Shown here piece after piece: positions 1-11,156 of a stretch of 64,000 nucleotides of DNA. The position numbers were made by a program, and so were the translations under genes. This DNA comes from Pseudomonas sp. gcc21 (lineage in GTDB: Bacteria > Pseudomonadota > Gammaproteobacteria > Pseudomonadales > Pseudomonadaceae), in contig NZ_CP051625.1 in assembly GCF_012844345.1 (NCBI RefSeq), positions 3,534,001 through 3,598,000 of the forward strand, read 5' to 3'. The notes below the pieces were generated by a model, which was given only the letters and a program-made list of their open reading frames with translations, made no database searches and had not been told where the DNA came from. Numbering within the stretch: the first letter of the stretch is position 1; each line of letters opens with the position of its first letter.

Positions 1-1044
<1,044 letters not shown>

Positions 1045-1185
1045 ACTGACGCACTGTTTACCAGGTCTTGGTCCCTGTCACGCCGGTGTTGCATGATAGG
1101 GATCCGGAACGACTGACCATCGCACCTGCGGCGGCCGTTCTACAGACCCTGGCTCAGCGTCGCGGCAGCAGGAGCCGCACAGGTT

Positions 1186-1203
1186 TATGAGGAGTGCACC
1201 ATC
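1186..1203 (+). promoter_or_regulatory. Ribosome-binding site deciding the unusual mreC start
   Basis: AGGAG at 1190-1194, then six bases, then ATC at 1201. No ATG, GTG or TTG is in the mreC frame between the site and GTG at 1258, and the residues from 1201 on match the conserved MreC N-terminus. Confidence 0.6.
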
Positions 1204-2175
1204 AAACCGCTGTTCATCAAAGGCCCTTCGCTGGGTGTTCGTCTACTGGCGCTGACGGTGTTGTCGGTGGCGCTGATGGTGACTGACGCCAGACTGAATG
1301 TGCTGCAGCCGGTGCGCGCCCAGCTCGGCATGATCCTGATGCCTATCTATTACGTTGCCGAGTTGCCGGTTCGCGCCTGGGAAAACGTGCATACCCAACT
1401 CACCAGCCGCGCCGATCTGATTGCCGAGAATGAGCGCCTGCGGGCCGAATCCTTGCTGACCCAACGTAAACTGCAGAAACTCGCCGCCCTGACCGAGCAG
1501 AACGTCAGGCTGCGTGAGCTGTTGAATTCGTCATCGCTGGTCGATGAGCGCGTGCTGGTCGCTGAACTGGTCGGCGTCGATCCCAACCCCTTTACCCAAC
1601 GCATCATGATCGACAAGGGCGAGCGCGACGGCGTGTTTCTCGGCCAACCGGTGCTCGATGCTACCGGCCTGATGGGACAGGTAGTCGAAGTGATGCCCTT
1701 CAACTCGCGCGTACTGCTGCTGACGGATGTCTCCCACAGCCTGCCCGTGCAGGTCAATCGCAACGGTTTGCGGGCAATGGCGACCGGGACCGGAAACAAC
1801 GACTGGCTCGAACTGCGCCATGTCAGCGACACGGCGGATATCCGCATTGGCGACATCATGGTCAGTTCCGGATTGGGCCAGCGTTTTCCTGCAGGGTATC
1901 CGGTTGGCCGGGTCATCTCCGTCGAACAGGACCCTGCCGAGCCCTTTTCTATCGTCAAGGTTGCCCCGACCGCTCAGCTCAACCGTAGCCGTTACCTGCT
2001 TCTGGTGTTCAGTCCGGAAAGTGCCTATGGCGACGTATTCCCTGCGCTGAGTCTGGGCCAGACGGAATCCACGGATCAGGCGGCTGCCGCACAGGAGCCT
2101 CCGGTCGCCCCGGTAGAATCAGGCGAGGGCGGCGAGCCGGCGGCCAATGATGAGGGCAGCGACGATGCGCCATAG
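1201..2175 (+). CDS. mreC: Cell shape-determining protein MreC (probable ATC start)
   Basis: Bitopic membrane protein of the elongasome: N-terminal membrane helix, periplasmic coiled coil (about residues 65-110) and beta-rich MreC domain, then a low-complexity acidic/proline tail. The conserved start of the protein (IKPLFIKGPSLGVRLLAL, including the first half of the membrane helix) lies upstream of the first in-frame ATG/GTG/TTG, which is GTG at 1258. A clear ribosome-binding site AGGAG at 1190-1194 is six bases before ATC at 1201, so I place the start there; this is inference. The GTG start would remove much of the helix and has no visible ribosome-binding site. Overlaps mreD by 11 bases. 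Confidence 0.88.
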   Translation: MKPLFIKGPSLGVRLLALTVLSVALMVTDARLNVLQPVRAQLGMILMPIYYVAELPVRAWENVHTQLTSRADLIAENERLRAESLLTQRKLQKLAALTEQNVRLRELLNSSSLVDERVLVAELVGVDPNPFTQRIMIDKGERDGVFLGQPVLDATGLMGQVVEVMPFNSRVLLLTDVSHSLPVQVNRNGLRAMATGTGNNDWLELRHVSDTADIRIGDIMVSSGLGQRFPAGYPVGRVISVEQDPAEPFSIVKVAPTAQLNRSRYLLLVFSPESAYGDVFPALSLGQTESTDQAAAAQEPPVAPVESGEGGEPAANDEGSDDAP

Positions 2176-2638
2176 TCTGGTGATTGGCTTTACCGTGCTG
2201 CTGGCGCTGCTGCTTGGCGTCATGCCCATGCCGGAACCGTTCGATTTTGGCCGCCCGATGTGGCTGGCCATGACGGTGGCGTTCTGGGTGATGCTTCTGC
2301 CGCACAGGGTCGGGCTGGTGATGGCCTGGTTTGCCGGCATAGCTTCCGACGTCTTGTATGGCGAACTCTTCGGTCAGCATGCGCTGGTCATGACGCTGGT
2401 CGCGACCATGGTGTTGCTGCTTTATCAGCGGATCCGGCGCTTTCCATTGTGGCAACAAAGCCTGGTGATGTTGCCCGTGTTTGGCGTCGCCCAGTTGCTG
2501 CTGTTGTGGCTGAACAGTCTGGCCGGAAGTCGGCCGCCGATTCTCCTGCTGTTGCTCCCGGCGCTGGTCAGCGCTTTGCTGTGGCCGTGGGCCTGTGCAT
2601 TCCTGAATGTCTTCCGGCGTCGTTTCCATGTCGTCTGA
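2165..2638 (+). CDS. mreD: Rod shape-determining protein MreD
   Basis: Small integral membrane protein of the elongasome that partners MreC. About 157 residues, almost all hydrophobic, with five or six predicted membrane segments and the typical MPMPEPFDFGRPMW start of the periplasmic loop. ATG at 2165 follows GAGGG at normal distance; ATG at 2147 is possible and would add six residues. Its start lies inside the mreC end and its stop inside the region upstream of maf, so the genes are translationally coupled. Confidence 0.95.
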   Translation: MRHSLVIGFTVLLALLLGVMPMPEPFDFGRPMWLAMTVAFWVMLLPHRVGLVMAWFAGIASDVLYGELFGQHALVMTLVATMVLLLYQRIRRFPLWQQSLVMLPVFGVAQLLLLWLNSLAGSRPPILLLLLPALVSALLWPWACAFLNVFRRRFHVV

Positions 2639-2651
2639 TAAGGCTTCTGTA

Positions 2652-3248
2652 ATGACGTCCGACCACGGCGGCTCACTGTATCTGGCTTCGGCCTCGCCAC
2701 GCCGCCGTGAATTGCTGTTGCAGATCGGCGTGCCAACCCGGGTGATGCCGTCAGAGATTGACGAAAGGGTTCTGCCTGGCGAGTTGCCCAGGGCGTATGT
2801 CGAGCGCGTTACCTGTGACAAGGTGCGTGCGGGTGTTGTGAAGGCTCCCGGCGGGGCGGTCGTGCTGGCGGCAGATACTGCGGTAGTGCTGGGCGATAAC
2901 ATACTGGGCAAGCCAGCCGACCGCGCGCATGGCCTGGCGATGCTGGACGCGCTGTCAGGGCAGGCCCACAGTGTGATCACCAGCGTAGCGGTCTGCCGGG
3001 GCGAGGATCTACGTTTGGTAAGTGTCGAGACCCGGGTATGGTTTCGCCAGCTGTCCGAAGCCGAAAAGAGCGCATACTGGGATACAGGCGAGCCGGCCGA
3101 CAAGGCTGGCGGTTATGCTATCCAGGGGATGGGCGCGATATTTATCGAACGCATTGAGGGCAGCTACAGCGCGGTGGTAGGGCTGCCATTGATGGAAACA
3201 GCTGCACTGTTGAGTGAATTCGGGGTTTCCTGTTGGCAAGCGCCCTGA
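2652..3248 (+). CDS. maf: Maf/YhdE nucleoside triphosphate pyrophosphatase
   Basis: House-cleaning enzyme that hydrolyses dTTP/UTP (YhdE type) or modified nucleotides to the monophosphate and pyrophosphate. The start of the fold shows the family signature LASASPRRRELL near residue 10 and the catalytic-region motif VLAADTAVVLG near residue 75. From ATG 2652 the protein has 198 residues, the usual family size; ATGs at 2607 and 2628 would start inside mreD. Sits between mreD and rng as in many gammaproteobacteria. The substrate subclass is inferred from neighbourhood and motifs. Confidence 0.94.
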   Translation: MTSDHGGSLYLASASPRRRELLLQIGVPTRVMPSEIDERVLPGELPRAYVERVTCDKVRAGVVKAPGGAVVLAADTAVVLGDNILGKPADRAHGLAMLDALSGQAHSVITSVAVCRGEDLRLVSVETRVWFRQLSEAEKSAYWDTGEPADKAGGYAIQGMGAIFIERIEGSYSAVVGLPLMETAALLSEFGVSCWQAP

Positions 3249-3300
3249 GAGACGGGCACCGATGACCGTATCCTGACGGTCCACAATACTGGGAGAGCCC

Positions 3301-4758
3301 ATGAGCGAAGAAATTCTTATCAATATAACCCCGATGGAAACACGGGTCGCTCTGGTGGAAAACGGCGTACTGCAGGAAGTGCACATCGAGCGCACCCTGC
3401 GTCGTGGCATCGTTGGCAATATCTACAAGGGCAAGATTGTCCGTGTGTTGCCGGGCATGCAGGCTGCCTTCGTTGATATCGGCCTGGAGCGGGCTGCGTT
3501 TATCCACGCCTCGGAAATCTCCGAGCGCGAAGGCTCGGCGGTCGAGCCGATCAATGCGCTGGTGCATGAAGGCCAGGCACTGGTGGTGCAGGTCACCAAG
3601 GATCCCATCGGCACCAAGGGCGCACGTCTGACCACGCACCTTTCCGTGCCCTCGCGCTACCTGGTGTATATGCCGCGCACGCCGCATGTCGGCATATCGC
3701 TGAAGATTGAAGAAGAAGCCGAGCGCGAGCGCCTCAAGCAGATTGTCGCCCAGTGCGTCGCTGACGAGGCCATAGACGAGCCGGGCGGGTTTATCCTGCG
3801 TACCGCCGCCGAAGCCGCACGTGAGGAAGACATTCTCGCGGACATCCGCTATGTCCGACGCCTCTGGCAGCAGATCTCCCAGCAGATGGGCGCCTGTAGC
3901 GCGCCGTCGGTCATCTACGAGGACTTGCCGCTGGCCCTGCGCACGTTGCGCGACCTGGCGAACGTGCGTATTGAAAAGATCCGCATCGACTCGCGGGAAA
4001 CCTTCCAGAAGGTCGAGCAATTCGTGCAGGAGCTGATGCCCGGCATCGAAGACAAGCTCGAGCATTACCCGGGCGAGCGTCCGGTGTTCGAGCTGTATGG
4101 CGTGGAGGATGAAATTCAGAAGGCCATGGAGCGCAAGGTGATGCTCAAGTCGGGTGGCCATCTGGTGATTGATCAGACCGAGGCGATGACCACCATCGAT
4201 GTGAACACCGGCGCCTTTGTCGGGCATCGCAATCTTGAAGAAACCATCTTCAAGACCAACCTCGAGGCGGCGACCTCCATTGCTCGCCAGCTGCGCCTGC
4301 GCAACCTGGGCGGTATCGTCATTATCGATTTCATCGACATGGAAGCCGAAGAACATCAGCGCCAGGTGCTGCGCACGCTGGAAAAACAGCTCGAACGCGA
4401 CCACGCCAAAACCAACATTATCGGCATCACCGAACTGGGTCTGGTGCAGATGACCCGCAAGCGTACCCGCGAAAGCCTCGAGCAGATCCTCTGCGAACCC
4501 TGTCCCTGTTGTTCAGGCCGGGGTATCCAGAAGACCGCCGAAAGCGTCTGCTACGAGATTTTCCGCGAGATACTACGCGAAGCCCGGGCCTATCAGGCCG
4601 GTGCCTACATGGTGCTCGCCTCACAGGCGGTCATTGACCGGTTGCTGGACGAAGAGTCAGGCAACGTCGCCGACCTGGAGATGTTCATCGAGCGGCCCAT
4701 CAAGTTTCAGGTCGAGCCGGTGTACACCCAGGAACAGTACGACGTGGTGCTGATGTGA
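3301..4758 (+). CDS. rng: Ribonuclease G
   Basis: Endoribonuclease of the RNase E/G family that matures the 5' end of 16S rRNA and degrades some mRNAs. The 485-residue length matches the family. It starts with MSEEILINITPMETRVAL, followed by an S1 domain (about residues 35-120), the RNase-H-like and 5'-sensor regions, the catalytic metal-site segment IDFIDMEAEEHQ near residue 342, and the zinc-link motif CEPCPCCSGRG near residue 400. A long antisense frame over 3142-4404 is only its codon-bias shadow. ATG at 3301 follows GGGAGAG. Confidence 0.97.
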   Translation: MSEEILINITPMETRVALVENGVLQEVHIERTLRRGIVGNIYKGKIVRVLPGMQAAFVDIGLERAAFIHASEISEREGSAVEPINALVHEGQALVVQVTKDPIGTKGARLTTHLSVPSRYLVYMPRTPHVGISLKIEEEAERERLKQIVAQCVADEAIDEPGGFILRTAAEAAREEDILADIRYVRRLWQQISQQMGACSAPSVIYEDLPLALRTLRDLANVRIEKIRIDSRETFQKVEQFVQELMPGIEDKLEHYPGERPVFELYGVEDEIQKAMERKVMLKSGGHLVIDQTEAMTTIDVNTGAFVGHRNLEETIFKTNLEAATSIARQLRLRNLGGIVIIDFIDMEAEEHQRQVLRTLEKQLERDHAKTNIIGITELGLVQMTRKRTRESLEQILCEPCPCCSGRGIQKTAESVCYEIFREILREARAYQAGAYMVLASQAVIDRLLDEESGNVADLEMFIERPIKFQVEPVYTQEQYDVVLM

Positions 4759-4773
4759 TGAGCGTCTGAGCGC

Positions 4774-7700
4774 ATGAGCTGGCAAACCTGGGTTCGTCGG
4801 GGTCTGGATGGGCTGATTCTGTGTCTTGTCATCTGGCTGCTGGCTACGGCTGCCTATGTAAGCCTGGGCCGCCAATTCGTACCGGCCGTGGCGGATTACC
4901 AGGCAGAGCTGGTCAAGCATGCCGAAGAACTTACCGGGCGGGCAATCCGGCTGGATAATCTGAGCGGCGAGATGCAGGGCACCCAGCCGGTGTTCATGCT
5001 CCGCGGGTTGCAGGTACACGCCGAAGCTGACCCCGATAGCTCTATACTGTTCGCCCTCGATAATGTCACCGCTCGGCTTGATGTATTCGCCAGCCTGTGG
5101 CGGCGGGAGCCGGTACTCGACGCGTTGCAGGTTGAAGGTCTGGCGCTGGAACTGCTCGAGGAAGCCGATGGTCGCTGGCGTTTGCGCGGCCTGGGTTCGC
5201 GGGACAGGGTCGAAGGCGGGCTCGACGAAACGCTCGGCAAACTACTGAATCAGCGCCGCATCACACTGCTCGACAGCCGTATTCGCATCAACCCCCACAA
5301 CTTGCCGGAGTGGAATTTCACCGATGGTGATCTGACGCTGGTCAATCGATGGGGAGATCATCAGTTTGATGCACGTCTGGCGTTACCCGATGGTCGCCAG
5401 CTGCGCCTGAAACTCGAAGGGCAGAGCGAGGGTGATAACTGGCGCGATATGTCGGTTGAGTTCTTTGCAGAACTACCTGCCATGCAATGGAGCGACTGGA
5501 TACCCCATGCCTGGCTGGAGCAGGTCCGGCTTGAACAGCTGGTGGCAGGCGGTGATTTCTGGGGCAGCTGGCAGGCGCGCCGGTTACACCGGCTGCAAGG
5601 CGTTGTGGATGCACCCGAGGTCACACTGCGAACCCTGCGACCCGGCGCGGCTTTGACTGAACTGCAGGCTCAGTTCGACCTGCAACTCGGCACCGATCAA
5701 CAGTCGCTACGTGTCGAACAGCTAGGACTGCAGGTCGGCGATATCCCGTGGCCGGAGACCCGTCTGACGGCCACCCGTACAGTCGAGGATGGAAGCTGGC
5801 AGCTGGCGCTGGACCGTTTGCCGCTGGAGCCGCTGGCTGCCGGGCTCCATGGCTCCATCCCCCAGGACCGCTTTGCTGACATACTCGCTGCCCTCGATCC
5901 GCAAGGGGCGCTAATTGGTGTCGGCTTGCGCGGGAGCAGCACCTCGTTCGCCCTTGATGATCTGACGCTCGAAGCCAGGCTGGAGAATATAAGTGTCGAA
6001 CCCTGGCGGGCCGTACCCGGTTTCAGAGGAATCAGCGGTACGCTGGCCGGCAGCCGTGCACTGGGTGAGCTCAGACTCGATAGCTACAATTGGAGCATGT
6101 CGCTGCCGCAGCTGTTTCCTGAACCCTGGCAATACGACCACCTGACTGGCAGTCTGAGCTGGGAATGGTCTGACGAATCAGGCATGCGGCTGAAGGCGTC
6201 GAGCCTGGCGGTGAGTGGCGAAGAGGGCGAAGCGACAGCACGACTCGATCTGCATCTGCCACGTCCCGGTGGTACACCGAGCATGGATCTGCGCGTTGCG
6301 CTGCGGGACAGCCAGGCGGAGTTCTATCGCCGGTATCTGCCATCACGGGCTGCGGCGATGAGTCCGCAACTGCACGAGTGGCTGCTCTCGACGGATCTGT
6401 CAGGCAATGTTCCATTGGCCATTTTCAGCTACCGCGGTGTGCTGGCACAGGGGGCTGCGCCGGAAGATCGCGTTCTGGAGCTCTACGGCAGCATCGACCA
6501 GGGCAGCCTGTTCTTCCAGCCTGGCTGGCCGGCGCTGGAAAACGTATCCGGCACCCTGCATCTGCGCAATACCGCGGTAACCGTGCAGCAAGGGCAAGCC
6601 CGGCTATGGAATACCGAACTCAGTGACGTTAATGTCGCTATCGACCGTGAAGTGCCTGACGCACCGATGCTGTTGTCGGTCAACGGCGATGTGACAGGAC
6701 CCCTACAGGACGCACTGCGCCTGATGCAGGATACGCCGCTGAGCGAGATCACCAGCGATCCGCTGGCAGGCTGGACCGGGAACGGCACGCTGGCTGGTAC
6801 GGGCTCACTGGTCATTCCCCTGCAACAGGGCGGGCAGCCGGATATCCGGCTCAAGGCACAAGCCCGGGCCGAACAGCTGTTCATTCCCCAGCTTGACGCG
6901 CCATTGCATGAAGTCAGCGGCAACTTCGCCTACGACCACAGCAAGGGGCTGACGGCCGATAGCGTCCATCTGCAGTTTCTTGGCGAGCCGGTAACCGGCA
7001 CCATCGGGGTGATCGACCGTGAACAGCTGATCCGCATGAAGGGCAGCCATCCGGTGCAGGCATTGAAGAGCTGGTCGATGCTTAGCAAGGCGCCGCTGCA
7101 GCTGGCCACCGGTCGTGTGGATTGGGATGCTCAGGTGGCGATTCGTTCTGGCAGCCAGAGCGTGCAGGTCGCATCCGATCTACAGGGCGTCGCACTCGAT
7201 TTGCCGCAACCCTTTGCCAAGCAATCCGAGCAGGCCTTGCCCACCGAGGTGACTCTGCGACTCACGGATCAGGGTCAGCGCTGGTCGTTTCGTTCAGGAG
7301 GAGACCTGCGCGGTGTCGTCGTTCGCTCCGGCGATTCCCTGCGCGGCGACGTGCGCTATCGCAGTGGCAATCCCGCCGTTCCGTCTGAACAGGGCCTGAG
7401 CGTCCGGGCGAATTTTGCTGACCTGAAATGGAATGACTGGCAGCAGTGGATCAGCGATTTCAGGACCGGCACTGGCACTGGCACCGCTGCTCAGTCGCCT
7501 GCAGCCAGCGATTCTCCGCTGGCTGCCATCCGTGAAATCAACCTGAACGCGGCCCGCTTCGAAGGTCTGGGTCTGGAACTCGATGACCTTCAGCTCTATG
7601 GAAGAAACGCGCCGGCCGGGTGGGGCTTCGATGTTCAGCAGACCGACGTGGTCGGTCGGATCCGGCTGCCGGCAGGCGCTAACGAACCCTTGCAGATCGA

Positions 7701-8643
7701 TCTGCAGCGTCTGCGCTTTGCCCGCGACCCGAATGTAGCCGAGGAATCCGAGGCGTTGGTCGAGCCGATGGTGTCTGAGGATCCTCTCGATGGCGTAACG
7801 CCGTCCTCGTTGCCTGCGATCAATCTCAGTGTCGCCCAGCTATTCTGGGGCGAAGATCTGGTCGGACCGGTTTCGTTCCGCATGCGGCCGACTGCCCAGG
7901 GCCTTCGCGTGGACGATGCGAACGTTGCTTTGCGGGGCGGGTTGCAGCTGCGCGGTAACCTGAACTGGCGCGATGTCGATCGGCGGACCCGCTTTGAAGG
8001 CAGCCTCAGCGCAGATAACGTAGGCGAAGTATTGCGCGCCTGGGATTACGCGCCGACGCTGACCAGTAACGAGTTTGCCGCCACCACAGAGTTGGAATGG
8101 CCTGGCTCTCCCGCCTATTTCGCGCTCAAGCGCAGCACCGGCCAACTGCAGCTGCGTGCGCGCGACGGAGTTCTGCAGAGCGGCGAGAGTTCGGCTGATG
8201 CACTCAAGGTATTCGGCCTGCTCAACTTCAACGCCCTGACGCGCCGGCTGCGCCTGGACTTTTCCGACCTGTTCGGCAAAGGTACGGCGTACGATACTCT
8301 GGACGGTGATCTGCTGTTCACCGACGGGGTCATGCATAACCGCACGCCGCTGGTGATGGACGGGCCGAGCGTCAAGCTGCAGCTGGACGGTCGCCTCGAC
8401 CTGCCACAAAACGAAATTGACATGGGCATGCTGGTGACGCTTCCTGTTACCAACAACCTGCCGCTGGCCGCAATCATCGCCGGTGCGCCCTATATTGGCG
8501 GCGCGCTGTTTATTGCCGACAAGATTCTCGGCGACCGGATAGCCCGTTTTGCTTCAGTCAAATACAAGATCAGCGGTGACTGGCAAAAACCCAACGTCGA
8601 ATTTGATCGCGCCTTTGATAACGAGGCCGCACTGGAGGACTGA
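4774..8643 (+). CDS. yhdP: YhdP family AsmA-like lipid transport protein
   Basis: Very long (1289 residues) inner-membrane-anchored periplasmic protein of the AsmA/TamB-like group; E. coli YhdP is close to this size and helps move phospholipids to the outer membrane. One N-terminal membrane helix (about residues 12-33), then a DUF3971-type beta-rich region and a C-terminal AsmA-like region ending at a second hydrophobic segment (LPLAAIIAGAPYIGGALF near residue 1230). Lies 15 bases after rng and ends one base before the nitrilase start codon, consistent with one transcript. The function is from the family, not from catalytic motifs. Confidence 0.95.
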   Translation: MSWQTWVRRGLDGLILCLVIWLLATAAYVSLGRQFVPAVADYQAELVKHAEELTGRAIRLDNLSGEMQGTQPVFMLRGLQVHAEADPDSSILFALDNVTARLDVFASLWRREPVLDALQVEGLALELLEEADGRWRLRGLGSRDRVEGGLDETLGKLLNQRRITLLDSRIRINPHNLPEWNFTDGDLTLVNRWGDHQFDARLALPDGRQLRLKLEGQSEGDNWRDMSVEFFAELPAMQWSDWIPHAWLEQVRLEQLVAGGDFWGSWQARRLHRLQGVVDAPEVTLRTLRPGAALTELQAQFDLQLGTDQQSLRVEQLGLQVGDIPWPETRLTATRTVEDGSWQLALDRLPLEPLAAGLHGSIPQDRFADILAALDPQGALIGVGLRGSSTSFALDDLTLEARLENISVEPWRAVPGFRGISGTLAGSRALGELRLDSYNWSMSLPQLFPEPWQYDHLTGSLSWEWSDESGMRLKASSLAVSGEEGEATARLDLHLPRPGGTPSMDLRVALRDSQAEFYRRYLPSRAAAMSPQLHEWLLSTDLSGNVPLAIFSYRGVLAQGAAPEDRVLELYGSIDQGSLFFQPGWPALENVSGTLHLRNTAVTVQQGQARLWNTELSDVNVAIDREVPDAPMLLSVNGDVTGPLQDALRLMQDTPLSEITSDPLAGWTGNGTLAGTGSLVIPLQQGGQPDIRLKAQARAEQLFIPQLDAPLHEVSGNFAYDHSKGLTADSVHLQFLGEPVTGTIGVIDREQLIRMKGSHPVQALKSWSMLSKAPLQLATGRVDWDAQVAIRSGSQSVQVASDLQGVALDLPQPFAKQSEQALPTEVTLRLTDQGQRWSFRSGGDLRGVVVRSGDSLRGDVRYRSGNPAVPSEQGLSVRANFADLKWNDWQQWISDFRTGTGTGTAAQSPAASDSPLAAIREINLNAARFEGLGLELDDLQLYGRNAPAGWGFDVQQTDVVGRIRLPAGANEPLQIDLQRLRFARDPNVAEESEALVEPMVSEDPLDGVTPSSLPAINLSVAQLFWGEDLVGPVSFRMRPTAQGLRVDDANVALRGGLQLRGNLNWRDVDRRTRFEGSLSADNVGEVLRAWDYAPTLTSNEFAATTELEWPGSPAYFALKRSTGQLQLRARDGVLQSGESSADALKVFGLLNFNALTRRLRLDFSDLFGKGTAYDTLDGDLLFTDGVMHNRTPLVMDGPSVKLQLDGRLDLPQNEIDMGMLVTLPVTNNLPLAAIIAGAPYIGGALFIADKILGDRIARFASVKYKISGDWQKPNVEFDRAFDNEAALED

Positions 8644-9492
8644 ATGAAGGTTGCTGCCATCCAGATGATCAGCGGGCCGGACGTAGCGGCCAATCTCGAA
8701 CGCGCCGCCGGGCTGATTGCCGAAGCGGCTGCCGATGGCGCGCGGCTGATATTGTTGCCTGAATGCTTCGCCGCCTTCGGTAACCGCTCGCTGGGGGACA
8801 TCGCTGCTGCCGAGTTTCACGGCACAGGTCCGATTCGCCCGTTTCTCGCACAACAGGCGCGGCAAAACGGCGTCTGGCTGATCGGCGGCAGCATCCCGCT
8901 GCCGCGCGCGTCCGGCGGCAAGCCCATGGCGACCTGTCTGGTGGTGGATGATCAGGGCGCTGAAGTGGCGCGCTACGACAAGCTGCATCTGTTTGATGTG
9001 GAAGTAGCCGACAGCACCCGCAGTTACCGCGAATCCAGGGATTACGGTTACGGCGATCAGGTGGTGTGCGTGGATACGCCGGTCGGGCGTGTCGGCCTGT
9101 CGATCTGTTACGATCTGCGCTTTGCCGAGCTGTATTTTGCACTGTCCCGCGCCGATGCAGATCTGATTGTGGTGCCTTCGGCCTTTACTGCGGTGACCGG
9201 GGCTGCCCACTGGGACGTGCTGCTGCGCGCCCGGGCCATCGAAACCCAGTGTTACATACTTGCCGCCAACCAGGGTGGGCTGCATCCCGGCGGGCGTGAG
9301 ACCTTTGGCCACAGTTGTCTGATTGATCCCTGGGGCGAGGTGATTGCTTCGCTTGAGCAGGGGGAAGGGGTGGTCTCCGCGCCACTCGACCATACCCATA
9401 TGCGCGCTATTCGCCAGCGAATGCCCGTCTCGGGGCATCGCCGGTTTGCCCCGGCCGAACTAACGGCCAAGGAGTCCGAAAAGAATGAGTGA
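8644..9492 (+). CDS. Carbon-nitrogen hydrolase (Nit1/NitFhit-like)
   Basis: Nitrilase-superfamily amidase of 282 residues. The Glu-Lys-Cys triad is visible: E40 in [11 protein letters not shown]113 in [10 protein letters not shown] and C155 in SICYDLRF. The sequence most resembles the Nit1/YbeM branch (deaminated glutathione amidase), but the substrate is not fixed by the motifs. ATG directly follows the yhdP stop, and the 3' end overlaps tldD by 8 bases, so it belongs to the same operon. Confidence 0.92.
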   Translation: MKVAAIQMISGPDVAANLERAAGLIAEAAADGARLILLPECFAAFGNRSLGDIAAAEFHGTGPIRPFLAQQARQNGVWLIGGSIPLPRASGGKPMATCLVVDDQGAEVARYDKLHLFDVEVADSTRSYRESRDYGYGDQVVCVDTPVGRVGLSICYDLRFAELYFALSRADADLIVVPSAFTAVTGAAHWDVLLRARAIETQCYILAANQGGLHPGGRETFGHSCLIDPWGEVIASLEQGEGVVSAPLDHTHMRAIRQRMPVSGHRRFAPAELTAKESEKNE

Positions 9493-10930
9493 TCTGATAG
9501 CCAATGTTGAAAGCCGCCTGCTGACACCCGCTGAGCTGAGTCCTGATCTGATCGCAGGTGTGCTCGGTCAGCTGGTTTCGGCCCCCGGTGTGGACGCGGC
9601 TGATCTGTATTTCCAACATCAGGTGAGCGAGTCCTGGGTGCTTGAGGATGGCATCGTCAAGGACGGCAGTTTCAATGTCGATCAGGGCGTAGGGGTGCGT
9701 GCCCAGTCCGGAGAGAAGACCGGATTTGCCTACAGCAACGATATCCGTCTGCCGGCGCTGAGCCAGGCCGTTTCGGCGGCGCGCTCAATTGCGCGGGCCG
9801 GCCAGGCAGGCGGCGTACAGGCGTGGAAACGCGACACCAGCCAGGCGCTGTATCCTTCTGCCAATCCGCTTGACGTCATGGCCCAGGCGGACAAGGTGTC
9901 CTTCCTGCAACGCCTGGACGCTTATACGCGCAGTCTCGATCCGCGCATCACTCAGGTGTCCGTGAGCCTCGGCGGCTCCCATGACACCGTCATGGTCGCC
10001 TCCAGCGATGGCACTTGGGCCGGTGATATCCGTCCATTGGTGCGTCTGAATATCAGCGTGATCATCGAACACAATGGCCGGCGTGAACGCGGCAGCTTCG
10101 GCGGTGGTGGCCGTACCGATTATCTGTACTTCGAAGCAGAAGAGCGCGCCATGGCCTACGCCCGTGAAGCGGTGCGTCAGGCCACAGTCAATCTGGATGC
10201 CATTCCTGCTCCGGCCGGTAGCATGCCGGTGGTGATGGGGCCGGGCTGGTCCGGGGTATTGCTGCACGAAGCCGTGGGTCATGGCCTGGAAGGCGATTTC
10301 AACCGCAAGGGCACCTCTGCCTACAGCGGCCGGGTCGGTGAGAAAGTTGCCTCCAGCCTGTGCACCATCGTGGATGATGGCACCATTGCCGGTCGTCGCG
10401 GCTCGCTCAGTGTCGACGATGAAGGCAATCAGACCCAGTGCACCACGCTGATCGAGAACGGCATTCTCAAGGGGTATATCCAGGACAAACTCAACGCGCG
10501 GCTGATGGGCGTACCGGCAACGGGCAATGGCCGCCGCGAATCCTACGCGCACCTGCCGATGCCACGCATGACCAATACCTACATGCTGGCTGGTGAAAGC
10601 GATCCGGAGGACATCATCCGTTCGGTGAAGAAGGGCATCTACTGCGCCAACCTGGGCGGCGGACAGGTGGATATCACCAGCGGCAAGTTTGTGTTCTCGA
10701 CCAGCGAGGCCTATCTGATCGAAGACGGCAAGATCACCGCACCGGTCAAGGGCGCGACGCTGGTCGGTAACGGACCCGAAGTGATGAACCGCGTTTCCAT
10801 GGTCGGTCACGATCTGCAGCTGGACAGTGGCGTCGGCACGTGCGGCAAGGATGGTCAATCCGTGCCGGTCGGCGTCGGCCAACCAACACTCAGGATCGAT
10901 CAGATCACGGTGGGCGGTACGGGCGCCTGA
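9485..10930 (+). CDS. tldD: Metalloprotease TldD
   Basis: Zinc peptidase that acts with TldE/PmbA in maturing modified peptides and degrading small proteins such as CcdA. The zinc motif [11 protein letters not shown] near residue 262 is intact and the 481-residue length is normal. Last gene of the yhdP block. In many pseudomonads yjgA and pmbA follow tldD; here they are not visible and a repeat follows instead. Confidence 0.97.
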   Translation: MSDLIANVESRLLTPAELSPDLIAGVLGQLVSAPGVDAADLYFQHQVSESWVLEDGIVKDGSFNVDQGVGVRAQSGEKTGFAYSNDIRLPALSQAVSAARSIARAGQAGGVQAWKRDTSQALYPSANPLDVMAQADKVSFLQRLDAYTRSLDPRITQVSVSLGGSHDTVMVASSDGTWAGDIRPLVRLNISVIIEHNGRRERGSFGGGGRTDYLYFEAEERAMAYAREAVRQATVNLDAIPAPAGSMPVVMGPGWSGVLLHEAVGHGLEGDFNRKGTSAYSGRVGEKVASSLCTIVDDGTIAGRRGSLSVDDEGNQTQCTTLIENGILKGYIQDKLNARLMGVPATGNGRRESYAHLPMPRMTNTYMLAGESDPEDIIRSVKKGIYCANLGGGQVDITSGKFVFSTSEAYLIEDGKITAPVKGATLVGNGPEVMNRVSMVGHDLQLDSGVGTCGKDGQSVPVGVGQPTLRIDQITVGGTGA

Positions 10931-10950
10931 GGCTGCATAGAGGTGTTACG

Positions 10951-11024
10951 GAGGGCCGGGTTCCATCCCGGCCAGCGGAGTTTTGGCAGAACACTTTTGC
11001 CGAGGTGGAACTCGACACTCCATA
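10951..11024 (+). repeat. Twin-hairpin REP-like repeat, copy 1
   Basis: Two short hairpins about 30 bases apart: GGCCGGG/CCCGGCC with loop TTCCAT, and a GAG/CTC-centred hairpin with loop GTGGAA, ending CACTCCAT. The two loops are complementary apart from one G-T pair. Near-identical elements occur at 13155 and 13244. Confidence 0.85.
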
Positions 11025-11117
11025 GGGCGGCGTTGTTCTGATTTCGCATCTACATCCTGGCAGCAAGCACAGGCTCTGGTTGCTGTTGCACAGGCGAAGA
11101 GGGGATGTTCCGGGGGT

Positions 11118-11146
11118 AGTAGGCGCTGTCAGCAACAGCGCCTACT
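11118..11146. terminator. Perfect 12-bp hairpin between convergent genes
   Basis: AGTAGGCGCTGT and its exact complement are separated by CAGCA. It lies between the tldD end and the convergent lipoprotein gene end, as a bidirectional terminator would. There is no T run on either side, so the role is inferred. Confidence 0.5.
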
Positions 11147-11156
11147 GGTCTGGCGG

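Noticed and set aside
3142..4404. 420-residue antisense frame over rng
   Set aside because: It mirrors RNase G codon bias on the opposite strand and matches no family; rng is complete and conserved.
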